25,251 nucleotides of DNA from Clostridiales bacterium UBA6386 (GCA_002437585.1 DJQM01000047.1:1-25251); one strand, 5' to 3'; shown: positions 14,391 to 22,067, counted from the first letter of the stretch. The notes: generated from the letters alone by a model not told the origin. Numbers and translations are program-made.

Positions 14391-14750
14391 TCAGGGTTTT
14401 CCCACAGGAATGTCGGTTTTCTCCCGGAAGGCCTGGAGCAGCGCGTCCAGATTCTCCTCATGAGAGAAGCGGTAGGCCTTCTGCTTGCCGTCCCAGCAAA
14501 CCACCAGGTAGCACAGGGTACCGTAAATCTTCCCGTTCTCAAAGAAGCCCTTGGTCACGCCCAGGCGTTTGAACACCCGGGTGACCGCGCTGAGCGGAAT
14601 ATAACCGATCCGGTTCAGGCCGTACATTCCCACATACAGTGCCTTGTCGCCCAGTCCGAAATCCTCATAGTGGGTGCAGAACATTTTATCCGGCCGGAGA
14701 ACCTCCGGGGGCAGGGCTTTTTCGGACAGTGCTTTCGACGGTATGTACAT
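14391..14750 (-). CDS. Small conserved-looking protein downstream of cstA
   Basis: A 119-residue protein I do not recognise with confidence. It has no signal peptide or membrane segment, two clusters of aromatic/hydrophobic strands ('DKALYVGMYGLNRIGYIPLSAV' and IYGTLCYLVVCWDG, read in parts) and a final amphipathic helix (ENLDALLQAFREKT); the strand-rich body ending in one helix is compatible with a PH-like fold, which is only a guess. AAAGGA lies nine bases before ATG 14750. It starts 24 bases after the cstA stop and shares the terminator at 14347-14374, so the two are probably co-transcribed. Codon use is like its neighbours. Confidence 0.75.
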   Translation of the reverse strand: MYIPSKALSEKALPPEVLRPDKMFCTHYEDFGLGDKALYVGMYGLNRIGYIPLSAVTRVFKRLGVTKGFFENGKIYGTLCYLVVCWDGKQKAYRFSHEENLDALLQAFREKTDIPVGKP

Positions 14751-14774
14751 AGGGAAAGTTCCTTTCAAATTGAA

Positions 14775-16223
14775 TTACTGAGCAGCCTTCGTGGTCTTCT
14801 TGGAGGTGGCGATGAAGGCGATCAGCAGCACGACGGCGATGCCCACGCCCAGGTACTTGGAGATACCGGCCAGGAAGGAAATTCCGCCCAGGTACAGGTT
14901 GCTGCCGAAGACGAAGGACATGGTCACGGCGGTCATGAAGGTAGCAGGCAGAGCGGCGACATAAGCGTTCTTGCCCTCGTGACGCAGATACATGGCGGCG
15001 GTCCACAGAACGATGGCGGCCAGGATCTGGTTGGTGGAAGCGAAGTAGTTCCAGATGGCGGTGTAGTCCAGCTGAGAGACCAGAACACCCAGAGCCAGCA
15101 GAGGAACGGTCAGGAGCAGACGGTTCTTGTAGCTCTTCTGATCCAGCTTCAGGGCGTCGGCGATGGTCAGACGGGCAGACCGGAAAGCGGTGTCGCCGGA
15201 GGAGATGGGGCAGGCGACAACGCCCAGCATGGCCAGGATGGCGCCGAAGCCGCCCATGGTGGTGTAGCAGATGTTATACACGCAGGCAGCCTGGCCGGCA
15301 GCCATTGCTTCCTTCAGGCCGGTCATCAGACCGCCCTCGATGTCAAACAGAGCGCAGGAGGCAGCGGCCCAGACCAGAGCGATGATGCCCTCGCAGACCA
15401 TGGCGCCGTAGAACACCATGTGAGACATTTTCTCGCTCTTGCAGCAGCGAGCCATGATGGGGGACTGAGTGGAATGGAAGCCGGAGCAGGCACCGCAGGC
15501 CACGGAAATGAACATAGCGGGGAAGATGGGGGTCTGTGCAGGGTGCATGTTGCGTAGGGGGAAGATCTCGGGGATGCTGTAGCCCTTGATGATGGTGCCT
15601 GCGCCCACGCCGATGGCCATGATAATCAGGCAGATGCCGAACACAGGGTACAGCTTGCCGATGATCTTGTCAACGGACATGAAGGTGGCGATGAAGAAGT
15701 AGGCAAATACGATGACCAGCCAGAAATACTTGTTGGTCAGGATGCTGGTGCCGCCGCCCTGGCCGCACAGATAGCTCAGCAGGCCGGCGGGGCCGACGGC
15801 GAAGACAACGCCCACCATGAACAGCAGCACGGTGGAGAACACACGCATAACCTGCTTCATGACGTTGCCCATGTACATACCGGTCAGCTCGGGAACGCTC
15901 AGGCCGTTATGCCGCATGGACATAAAGCCGGAGGCAAAGTCGTGAACACCACCGGCGAAAATGGTACCGAAGGTGATCCACAGGAACACACTGGGACCCC
16001 ACATCGCGCCGCCCACAGCGCCCCAGATGGGTCCAAGGCCGGCAATGTTCAGCAGCTGAATCAGGAAAATACGCCAGGTAGGCATAACGACGTAGTCAAC
16101 GCCGTCCTCCATGGTAACAGCCGGGGTCTCACGGTCGTCAGGACCGAAGGTCTTGGATACGAATCCGCCATAGATGAAGTATCCGCCGATGAGAAGTGCC
16201 AGACATACAAAGAAACTAATCAT
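14775..16223 (-). CDS. cstA: CstA family carbon starvation/peptide or pyruvate transporter
   Basis: A 482-residue membrane protein with around 13 hydrophobic segments. The N-terminal CstA signatures are clear: GPDDRETPAVTMEDGVDYVV, 'IAGLGPIWGAVGGAMWGP' and GGVHDFASGFMSMRHNG. Members import peptides or pyruvate in enterobacteria; here the substrate is unknown. It is much shorter than the 701-residue E. coli CstA, a length common in Firmicutes. AAGGAGGG stands eight bases upstream of the ATG. It has a perfect consensus promoter 100 bases upstream and a leader with two hairpins, so post-initiation control is possible. Confidence 0.93.
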   Translation of the reverse strand: MISFFVCLALLIGGYFIYGGFVSKTFGPDDRETPAVTMEDGVDYVVMPTWRIFLIQLLNIAGLGPIWGAVGGAMWGPSVFLWITFGTIFAGGVHDFASGFMSMRHNGLSVPELTGMYMGNVMKQVMRVFSTVLLFMVGVVFAVGPAGLLSYLCGQGGGTSILTNKYFWLVIVFAYFFIATFMSVDKIIGKLYPVFGICLIIMAIGVGAGTIIKGYSIPEIFPLRNMHPAQTPIFPAMFISVACGACSGFHSTQSPIMARCCKSEKMSHMVFYGAMVCEGIIALVWAAASCALFDIEGGLMTGLKEAMAAGQAACVYNICYTTMGGFGAILAMLGVVACPISSGDTAFRSARLTIADALKLDQKSYKNRLLLTVPLLALGVLVSQLDYTAIWNYFASTNQILAAIVLWTAAMYLRHEGKNAYVAALPATFMTAVTMSFVFGSNLYLGGISFLAGISKYLGVGIAVVLLIAFIATSKKTTKAAQ

Positions 16224-16230
16224 ATATTAC

Positions 16231-16308
16231 CCTCCTTACAGTTTGGCGTTCCGCTGACACGAAACGCGGTTCCAAACACTGAGCGGGAATGTTGGCGCAT
16301 TCCGGCTC
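16231..16308 (-). promoter_or_regulatory. Structured cstA leader with two hairpins
   Basis: On the minus strand, GAGCCGGAATG pairs with CATTCCCGCTC (16308-16281, one mismatch); then GTTTGG and CCGC pair with GCGG and CCAAAC (about 16277-16244), ending just before the AAGGAGGG ribosome binding site. There is no T-run, so this looks like an RNA-level or translational control region rather than a terminator. No known riboswitch was recognised. Confidence 0.5.
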
Positions 16309-16318
16309 ATCTTCCTGT

Positions 16319-16347
16319 ATTATAGTACCCTTGTAGTGAAATGTCAA
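16319..16347 (-). promoter_or_regulatory. Perfect consensus sigma-A promoter for cstA
   Basis: Minus strand: TTGACA (16347-16342), 17-base spacer, TATAAT (16324-16319). Confidence 0.9.
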
Positions 16348-16758
16348 CAAAAAGTTCACAATTTTTCCCGATGCAATTGGGCAACCGTATCAGTTTGAAT
16401 CCTCCTTGTTTCAAAGAAAAGCAGCGTCCGGAGCCGGACTTTCGGGGCGCAAAAGTGTCCGGAACCGGGAAAATCGTTTTTCCGGTTCCGGGCAAAAGGG
16501 CAGATTTGCTTCAGCACTCTCAACGCTTCGGCGACCTCTTTTTCAGACGGAGAAGGGAAATTGTGGAGCCCCCGAATCAACGCCAACGCCATGTCCCCTA
16601 CCGGAGCGCGGAAGGGCGGGGACGGCAAAACTCGTTTTGCCGCCCCCGCCTGTCTGCGTAGTGGATTTCAAAGTCGGCGGATTGTCCACACTTCCGGGGT
16701 TTCTTTTGGCGAAAGCATCGTTGAAAATGCCAAATTTTTCAATTCCGGAGGCAGGAAA
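16348..16758. other. Non-coding spacer with two long hairpins
   Basis: Between the cstA promoter and the permease terminator I see no convincing gene. Two strong hairpins stand out: CCGGAACCGG (16459-16468) with CCGGTTCCGG (16482-16491), extended inward by AAAA/TTTT; and a 17-bp stem with one mismatch, 16615-16631 with 16634-16650, tight TC turn. Neither has a T-run, and short open frames across the region lack ribosome sites and recognisable motifs. Confidence 0.5.
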
Positions 16759-16760
16759 AG

Positions 16761-16786
16761 CCGCGTCCCGGGAAGCCGGGACGCGG
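16761..16786 (-). terminator. Terminator of the sugar permease genes
   Basis: An 11-bp perfect stem (16761-16771 with 16776-16786). On the minus strand it follows the last permease gene by 28 bases and is trailed by CTTTTCC. Confidence 0.75.
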
Positions 16787-16814
16787 TAAAAAGCGGGGAT
16801 ATATGGAACCTAGC

Positions 16815-17684
16815 TCAGCCCTTGACGGAACCGGCGGTAACGCCCTTGATAATGAACTTGCTCAGAGCGATGTACACCACCACAACCGGCAGAATGGCAA
16901 GCAGAATGAACATGTACACCTTGCCCATGTCGAACTTGGAGTAATCGGCACTTCTCAGCTGGGCGATCATCAGCGGCACGGTCTTCATCTCGGCCTTGTC
17001 CAGCAGCAGCGCGGGCATGAAGTAGTTGTTCCAGGACTGGACGAAGTTGAAGATCAGCTGCACCGCCAGGGCGGGCTTGAGCATGGGAAGGATGATGGTA
17101 TTGAAGGTACGGAACTCGCCGGAGCCGTCCACCCGGGCAGCGTCGATGATCTCCATGGGCAGCACGGACTCCATGTACTGCTTCATATAGAAGAACACAA
17201 CGGGAGCCGCCACGCCGGGCAGGATCAGGGGCAGGTAGTTGTTCGTCCAGCCCAGCTTCACGCACATCTGATAGAAGCCGGTAGCCGCCACCTGATTGGG
17301 GATGACCATGACGGCCATGATGAAGGTGAAGGCGGCACCCTTGAGCCTGAAGTCATAGGCGTGAATGCCGTAGGCAGTCAGGGCGGAGAAGTAAGTCGCC
17401 AGAACCGAGGTGGCCGCGGCCACGATGAAGCTGTTCAGCATACCTCTGGGGATGTTGATGGAAGCATCCGTCCAGGCATTTTTCAGGTTGGTGACGAAGT
17501 AGTTGCTGGGAAGCAGCCGGAAGCCGCCCTGCAGATCCGCGTTGGAGCGGCTGGCGTTGACGAACAGCATCCAGAAGGAGAACAGACACAGCACGGACAG
17601 GAAAATCAGGATCACATATACCACGAACCGGCTGATCATCAGCTGCCGCTTTGCCTTCAGGCTGTCATAAGCATTTGCATTCAT
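16815..17684 (-). CDS. Carbohydrate ABC transporter permease (MalG/UgpE type)
   Basis: A 289-residue inner membrane subunit with six hydrophobic segments. The EAA loop that docks the ATPase is visible as 'MEIIDAARVDGSGEFRTFNTI' followed by ILPMLKPAL (residues about 185-215). The N-terminal part with FWMLFVNASR and LPSNYFVTNLKNAW is typical of the carbohydrate-importer 1 branch. AAGGAGG stands six bases before the ATG. It begins 12 bases after the stop of the partner permease and so forms one transcription unit with it. Confidence 0.95.
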   Translation of the reverse strand: MNANAYDSLKAKRQLMISRFVVYVILIFLSVLCLFSFWMLFVNASRSNADLQGGFRLLPSNYFVTNLKNAWTDASINIPRGMLNSFIVAAATSVLATYFSALTAYGIHAYDFRLKGAAFTFIMAVMVIPNQVAATGFYQMCVKLGWTNNYLPLILPGVAAPVVFFYMKQYMESVLPMEIIDAARVDGSGEFRTFNTIILPMLKPALAVQLIFNFVQSWNNYFMPALLLDKAEMKTVPLMIAQLRSADYSKFDMGKVYMFILLAILPVVVVYIALSKFIIKGVTAGSVKG

Positions 17685-17696
17685 GAAATTCCCTCC

Positions 17697-18638
17697 TTAA
17701 TCCTTTTTGGTCAGAGACTTGAACACCAGCATACTCAGAAGTCCCGTAATGATGAACAGAATCACGGAGATGGCACCGGCCATGCCGTAGTTCTTGCTGG
17801 TCTTCAGATAGCTGTTCAGGAACATAATCAGGGTCATGGAGCTGCGGTTGGGGTTGCCCGCGCCGTCGGTCAGAACCTGAGGCACGTCGAACATCTGCAG
17901 GCCGCCGATGAGCGCCGTGATGACGGTGTAGACCAGGATGGGGGTCAGCAGGGGCAGCGTGACCTTGAAGAAGGTCTGGACGGAGTTGGCACCGTCAATG
18001 TTGGCGGCCTCGAACATGTTCTGGTCGATGCCCATGATACCGGCCATCAAGAGGATGGTGGTGTTGCCGAACCAGAGCAGGAAGTTCATCAGACAGATCA
18101 GGCTCCGGACGGTGATCTTCATGGTGAAGAAGTCAATGGGCGTATCGATCATGCCGGACTGCATCAGCAGCTGGTTCACCGGGCCTACGTTGGAGAACAG
18201 GGTGTAGAACAGCATGGAAAACGCGGAGGCCATGATCAGGTTGGGCATGTAGATGACGGTCTTGAAGAACTGCTGACCCCGGATGTTCAGCCGGTAGCTG
18301 GTGAAGAAGATAGCCAGCAGCAGAGCCACAAGGATCTGGGGCACCGCGCCGCCGACCCACAGGATCACCGTATTTCCGGCGTACTTCAGGATGTCGATGG
18401 TGCCGTTGCTGTCGGGGGTAAAGAGCTTGACGTAGTTGGCAAGACCCACGAAGTTGGGTCCCACCTGCTTCAGACCGGAACGGTAGTTCTCAAAGAAACT
18501 GTTGTAGACGGTCAGAATCAGGGGATACAGGTTGAACGCGGCATAGATAATGAAGAACGGCGCGATAAACAGATAGCCCCATTTGGCGTAGCTGATACCC
18601 TTACGCTTTCCGGCGGCATTGTCAGGCAGACGACTCAT
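17697..18638 (-). CDS. Carbohydrate ABC transporter permease (MalF/UgpA type)
   Basis: A 313-residue partner permease. After a basic N-terminus (MSRLPDNAAGKRKGISYAKW) come six hydrophobic segments, the first being YLFIAPFFIIYAAFNLYPL, the usual UgpA/MalF start. The EAA loop reads FEAANIDGANSVQTFFKVTLPLL (about residues 215-240, quoted in parts: FEAANIDGANSVQTFF, KVTLPLL). AGGAGG lies in front of ATG 18638; the frame is open further to 18728 but that part lacks a site. The gene lies 282 bases downstream of the binding-protein gene, separated by a hairpin and a REP pair. Confidence 0.94.
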   Translation of the reverse strand: MSRLPDNAAGKRKGISYAKWGYLFIAPFFIIYAAFNLYPLILTVYNSFFENYRSGLKQVGPNFVGLANYVKLFTPDSNGTIDILKYAGNTVILWVGGAVPQILVALLLAIFFTSYRLNIRGQQFFKTVIYMPNLIMASAFSMLFYTLFSNVGPVNQLLMQSGMIDTPIDFFTMKITVRSLICLMNFLLWFGNTTILLMAGIMGIDQNMFEAANIDGANSVQTFFKVTLPLLTPILVYTVITALIGGLQMFDVPQVLTDGAGNPNRSSMTLIMFLNSYLKTSKNYGMAGAISVILFIITGLLSMLVFKSLTKKD

Positions 18639-18736
18639 TGTTTCTCCTCCTTGCTTTCTTTGGCTTCGATTCAAATCAGGACTTTCCTGCTTTGAAGCCA
18701 GGTCAAAGAATGTCTTCATCATTTTCATTCGGATTC

Positions 18737-18763
18737 GTAGGGGTCGATGCCCTCATCGACCCG
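18737..18763 (+). repeat. REP-like palindrome, copy 1 of an inverted pair (family A)
   Basis: GTAGG followed by GGGTCGATG and CATCGACCC around CCCT; same orientation as 14209-14235. Confidence 0.75.
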
Positions 18764-18785
18764 TTTAAATTACAAAGTTCGTCTT

Positions 18786-18813
18786 CGGGACGATGTGCTC
18801 AATCGTCCCCTAC
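18786..18813 (-). repeat. REP-like palindrome, copy 2 of an inverted pair (family A)
   Basis: GGGACGAT (18787-18794) and ATCGTCCC (18802-18809), then CCTAC; 22 bases from the first copy and inverted to it, as in the 14209/14262 pair. Confidence 0.72.
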
Positions 18814-18867
18814 AAGTTCTTGGTTGGTTCTCGGGCATTGGAAAAGGCCTCTCCTTATAATAAGGAA

Positions 18868-18893
18868 TGGGGCAAGGCTCTCGCCTTGCCCCA
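18868..18893 (-). terminator. Hairpin between binding-protein and permease genes
   Basis: An 11-bp perfect stem (18868-18878 with 18883-18893, loop TCTC) lies 28 bases after the binding-protein stop on the minus strand and is trailed by TTCCTTATT. It may be a partial terminator that leaves more transcript of the binding protein than of the permeases. Confidence 0.7.
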
Positions 18894-18920
18894 CAGGTTT
18901 TATTCAAGAGTTACAAGCAA

Positions 18921-20273
18921 TCAGGGAGTGACGATCTCGGGGTACTTCTCGTTGATGTACTTGTAGTAGTTGGACATGGCCTCTTCCTCAGTGACCTCGC
19001 CGTCGCAGTACTCTCTCCAGTAGCTCTGCAGACCCTCGGTGAGCAGCTGATCGTAGATGGTCTTGTTCTCGAACTTGATGTTCTTAGCCAGCTCCACGAA
19101 CACGGCGGTGTCGTTCTGACCGCCCAGGAAGGCGTTGCCGCCCTCGGCAGCGCAAGCGGCGTTGACGGTCTGGTTGTTGGAGAACTGAGCCTCGTTCTTG
19201 ACCAGCTTGGTGCACACTTCCTCATCGTTGATGAAGGTGTTCATAACGTCAGCCAGCATGGTGGGGTTGTCGGAGCCGGTAGCGGCCAGCAGCCAGGTGC
19301 CGCCCCAGAAGTGAGCCTGAGGGCCTTCGCAGATCGCCCAGTCGCCGGGGCAGCCCTTCTCGGGATCCTGAGCGTTGCCCATGGAGAAGTTGTAGTACCA
19401 GGCCGGTCCAAAGTAGCACATGGTCTTGCCGTCCTTGAACATCTGAGCGGTGCACTCATCGGACCAGATGTCGCAGGTCTGGGTGTAGCCCTTGTCGGAG
19501 AAGTCCTTGGCCTGAGCCTGCCATGCCTTGATGGCGTCGTTCAGGGTCAGCTTGCCGTCGGTGACCAGGGGGGTCTCGCCGTTGTTGGAGAAGACACGGA
19601 AGGTAGCGGACTCGGAAGCGGTCATCATGTAGCCCTTGGCCTTGGCGTCGGCGGCCACGGCGTTGAACTTGTCCCAGCTGTCCAGCTTGGCCTGGACTTC
19701 GGCGGGATCATCGGTGCCCAGAACGTCCTTGGCGATGGAGCGGCGGTAGATCAGAGCGGAGGGGCAGCACTGGAAGGAAACGCCCTTGACGGTGCCGTTG
19801 GCGTCGGAAGCGGCCTGCACGGTGTACTCGTAAGCGTTGGAGAAATCGGTGACGCCCAGAGCCTCGACATCCTGGGTGTACTCGGAGTCGGTGTACTTCA
19901 GGATGTAGTCAGCCTCGGCCAGGAACATGTCGATCTTGTCGTCGGCAGCGGCGTTGGCCTGGTTCAGCAGAGCCTCGTCCAGCTTGTCCTGGTAAACGCC
20001 GTCAGCGTTGGGGTTGATGATCCAGTTGACGGTGATGCCTTCGGGAACGGTGTAGTACTTCTCGAAGAAGCCCTTGAACTCCTCGTTCCAGGCGTAGATG
20101 TTGAAGACCTTGCCTTCCTCGGCGGCAGCCTCGGTAGTGGGAGCGGCCTCGGTAGCGGCGGGGGTCTCAGCCTTGGGAGCCTCAGTGGTTGCGGGAGCGG
20201 CGGTGTTGGTGCCGCATGCGGCCAGGCTCAGAACCATGACGAGCGCCAGCAGCATAGCCATCAGTTTTTTCAT
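18921..20273 (-). CDS. Sugar ABC transporter substrate-binding lipoprotein
   Basis: A 450-residue extracellular solute-binding protein. It starts with a lipoprotein signal peptide (MKKLMAMLLALVMVLSLAAC, lipid-anchored at Cys20), then a Thr/Ala/Glu/Pro-rich tether (about 21-55) and the two-lobed SBP_bac_1-type domain starting VFNIYAWNEEFKGFFEKYY. Aromatic-rich segments such as FGPAWYYNFSMG and AHFWGGTWLL fit sugar stacking, though the sugar cannot be named. AAGGAGG stands seven bases before the ATG. It is first in the transport unit, before both permeases; no ATPase gene is present, so a shared MsmX/UgpC-type ATPase encoded elsewhere is expected. Confidence 0.94.
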   Translation of the reverse strand: MKKLMAMLLALVMVLSLAACGTNTAAPATTEAPKAETPAATEAAPTTEAAAEEGKVFNIYAWNEEFKGFFEKYYTVPEGITVNWIINPNADGVYQDKLDEALLNQANAAADDKIDMFLAEADYILKYTDSEYTQDVEALGVTDFSNAYEYTVQAASDANGTVKGVSFQCCPSALIYRRSIAKDVLGTDDPAEVQAKLDSWDKFNAVAADAKAKGYMMTASESATFRVFSNNGETPLVTDGKLTLNDAIKAWQAQAKDFSDKGYTQTCDIWSDECTAQMFKDGKTMCYFGPAWYYNFSMGNAQDPEKGCPGDWAICEGPQAHFWGGTWLLAATGSDNPTMLADVMNTFINDEEVCTKLVKNEAQFSNNQTVNAACAAEGGNAFLGGQNDTAVFVELAKNIKFENKTIYDQLLTEGLQSYWREYCDGEVTEEEAMSNYYKYINEKYPEIVTP

Positions 20274-20330
20274 GTTTTTTCCTCCTTGTTATTCTTCACG
20301 GGTTTTAAGGGATACGCTTACAAATCTCAC

Positions 20331-20345
20331 AGTTTTCGTTTACGT
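20331..20345 (-). promoter_or_regulatory. Possible catabolite-response (cre) site
   Basis: Read on the minus strand, ACGTAAACGAAAACT matches the Bacillus CcpA cre consensus WTGNAANCGNWNNCW except at one position. It lies about 20 bases downstream of the -10 box, where it would block elongation. It could equally be the site of another LacI-family repressor. Confidence 0.4.
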
Positions 20346-20364
20346 TGTCCCTTTCCTTGCCTAT

Positions 20365-20393
20365 ATGGTAAACTTAATCGTTTTCAAAGTCAA
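20365..20393 (-). promoter_or_regulatory. Promoter of the sugar importer
   Basis: Minus strand: TTGACT (20393-20388), 17-base spacer, TACCAT (20370-20365). The spacer contains TGAAAACGATTAAG, a second weaker cre-like match. Confidence 0.65.
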
Positions 20394-20490
20394 GAATTAT
20401 TTGTGTTTTCCCAAACGATTTGTAAATTGTGTTCATTTTGTGAACGTCCGATTGTGCAATATGACGATAAAATAGCCGCCAGAAAGGGGT

Positions 20491-20719
20491 TTTCCCCGGT
20501 TCTTTTCGGCTCCAGAGCCAAAAAGAACCGGGGAAAGCACTTCCCGAGGCTTCTCTTTTCCGGGAACATTCCTTTCCGCGGCTTTGCGCAAAACGAAATA
20601 TTTTGCGCAGGTCTTCTTTCGGGAGTCTGCGCCCCCGATTCCCCCGGACTCCCGCCGTTTGATCCGAGAAAAAGGGGCAGGTTCACCACTCCCCACGCCG
20701 TTCTTTCATTGAAAAAAGG
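20491..20719. other. Non-coding spacer with four consecutive hairpins
   Basis: Hairpins read from left: 20491-20536 (16 perfect pairs, then GGCTC/GAGCC inside), 20541-20566 (TTCCCG/CGGGAA), 20585-20609 (TGCGCAAAA/TTTTGCGCA, loop of seven) and 20620-20654 (CGGGAGTC/GACTCCCG). Frames across them lack ribosome sites and recognisable motifs. They lie between the glycosyltransferase terminator and the sugar-importer promoter. Confidence 0.55.
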
Positions 20720-20756
20720 CGGCGGCATTCCGGGAAAATCACCCGGAATGCCGCCG
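20718..20756 (-). terminator. Intrinsic terminator of the AbrB-glycosyltransferase unit
   Basis: A 15-bp perfect stem (20720-20734 with 20742-20756, 7-base loop); on the minus strand it is followed by CCTTTTTTC. It lies about 115 bases after the glycosyltransferase stop. The plus side also has a T-rich trail. Confidence 0.88.
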
Positions 20757-20870
20757 AACTTTTTCTTCTGTTTTCCTTTGATCGCCGTCTCCGGGCGGCA
20801 AGGGGCTGCTTTTTCTCCGTTCTTTGGAATATGTACAATATGCACAGTTACCATCGTTCATTTTTTACGG

Positions 20871-22067
20871 TCATTGGGAACATTGCATTTCTTTTCCCGC
20901 AATCTGGCGTTCGATCCAGTCTGCCGCTGCCGCCGCGCCGCCGCAGGCGCGGAAGCTTTCCCCCACTTTTTCCGCGTTTTTCCGGTAGCGCGGCTCCTCC
21001 AGAACCTGCCGGACGACCCGCCGGATTTCCCCAGGCCGGGTGCCCTTCAGAAGCACTCCGGCACCCAGCTGCAATACCCGTTTCGCCACGCCTTTCTGCT
21101 CGGAGGTCTGGGGCAGCATGACCAGAGGAACCCCAAAATATAGGCCTTCGCTGGCACTGTTCATGCCGCAGTGGGTCAAAAATATGTCTGTTTTCTCCAA
21201 AACGCCGATCTGATCTACAGCAGATTGTACGAAAACGTTTTCTGGCAAATTCCCTCTCTTGAGTGTCTCCGCGCAATCCCCGGCGGACAGGATCACCTGG
21301 TACGGCGTATCCCGGAAGGCCTGGATACACGCCCGGTACAGCGGCAGCATGTGGTTATTCACCGTGCCCATGGAGATGTAGATGAGGGTCTTCCGGGTCT
21401 TTTCCACCGGGGTCTCCACCGGCCGGATGGATGGCCCCACGAAGGCAAAGCGGGCGGGAAAGGTCTGCGCCGCGGGCTGGAACATGGGCGAGGTGTACAC
21501 CACCGTGGGCACGGTCTCATCGCAGCCGATCAGCTCCAGCACGCTCTTCACCGGGTAGCCCGCCGCCCGCAATCGCTGAATCTCCCGGTTCACCCTGCCC
21601 ATAGACAGGAGCATTCCCAGCGTTTCCTTCAGACTGTGGGGCATGATTTTTGCTGACTCCCGGTTGAAGGCGAAGGTGGTCATGGAACACACATAGGGAA
21701 TGCTCCGCCTTTGCGCCACGGTTTTGGCCCAGACCGCCATGGAGTCCCCCACGATGCAGTCCGGCCGCAGCTTTTCCATTTCCCGGCAAACAGGCTCATC
21801 CAGAGCCAGGATCGTGTCCACCAGCACCCGGGTGGACAGAGCCAGGTCGGAGCCTACCCGCGCGCCTGCCTGCCGGGTCAGCCCCATTGTGGGGGCGAAG
21901 CGCTCGCAGCCCACAAATTCCGCCCCGGCGGCTTCTATTTTTTCCCGAAATCCTTCAAAGGAATCGTAGATCACCCGGTGTCCCCTGGCGGTCAGCTCCC
22001 GTACCACCCCCAGGGTGGGGTTGGTGTGCCCCTGGGCGGGGATGGAGAAAAATACGATCGTCGCCAT
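20871..22067 (-). CDS. Macrolide-type (MGT) glycosyltransferase, GT1 family
   Basis: A 398-residue GT-B fold enzyme that would move a sugar from a nucleotide donor to a small lipophilic acceptor. The N-terminal lobe begins IVFFSIPAQGHTNPTLGVVREL, as in YjiC/MGT proteins; the C-terminal donor lobe carries IYISMGTV, the stretch VFVQSAVDQIGVLEKTDIFLTHCGMNSASEGLYFGVPLVMLPQ (read in parts), and the closing TSEQKGVAKRV. HCGMNS-SEGL is the donor-binding signature. Length is normal. The start overlaps the upstream AbrB-type stop by one base (TAATG), so translation is coupled. The acceptor is unknown; members often inactivate antibiotics or modify flavonoids or lipids. Confidence 0.92.
   Translation of the reverse strand: MATIVFFSIPAQGHTNPTLGVVRELTARGHRVIYDSFEGFREKIEAAGAEFVGCERFAPTMGLTRQAGARVGSDLALSTRVLVDTILALDEPVCREMEKLRPDCIVGDSMAVWAKTVAQRRSIPYVCSMTTFAFNRESAKIMPHSLKETLGMLLSMGRVNREIQRLRAAGYPVKSVLELIGCDETVPTVVYTSPMFQPAAQTFPARFAFVGPSIRPVETPVEKTRKTLIYISMGTVNNHMLPLYRACIQAFRDTPYQVILSAGDCAETLKRGNLPENVFVQSAVDQIGVLEKTDIFLTHCGMNSASEGLYFGVPLVMLPQTSEQKGVAKRVLQLGAGVLLKGTRPGEIRRVVRQVLEEPRYRKNAEKVGESFRACGGAAAAADWIERQIAGKEMQCSQ

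Noticed and set aside
14271..15557. A 428-codon plus-strand frame opposite cstA
   Set aside because: Antisense shadow of CstA; begins inside a REP palindrome and has no ribosome site.
16356..16628. A 90-codon minus-strand frame in the cstA-permease spacer
   Set aside because: It runs through a long hairpin, has no ribosome site and shows no motif I recognise; kept as non-coding.
16803..18695. A 630-codon plus-strand open frame across both permease genes
   Set aside because: Antisense to two well-supported permeases; His/Gln/Gly-rich composition and no start signal.
20390..20854. A 154-codon minus-strand frame in the spacer upstream of the sugar importer
   Set aside because: It reads through five hairpins and a terminator; composition is Lys/Pro/Gly-rich without a recognisable domain.
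18867..21143. A 758-codon open frame on the plus strand opposite the binding-protein gene
   Set aside because: It mirrors the lipoprotein gene in the antisense frame, has Gly/Val/Leu-rich composition typical of GC-rich antisense reading, and lacks a ribosome site.
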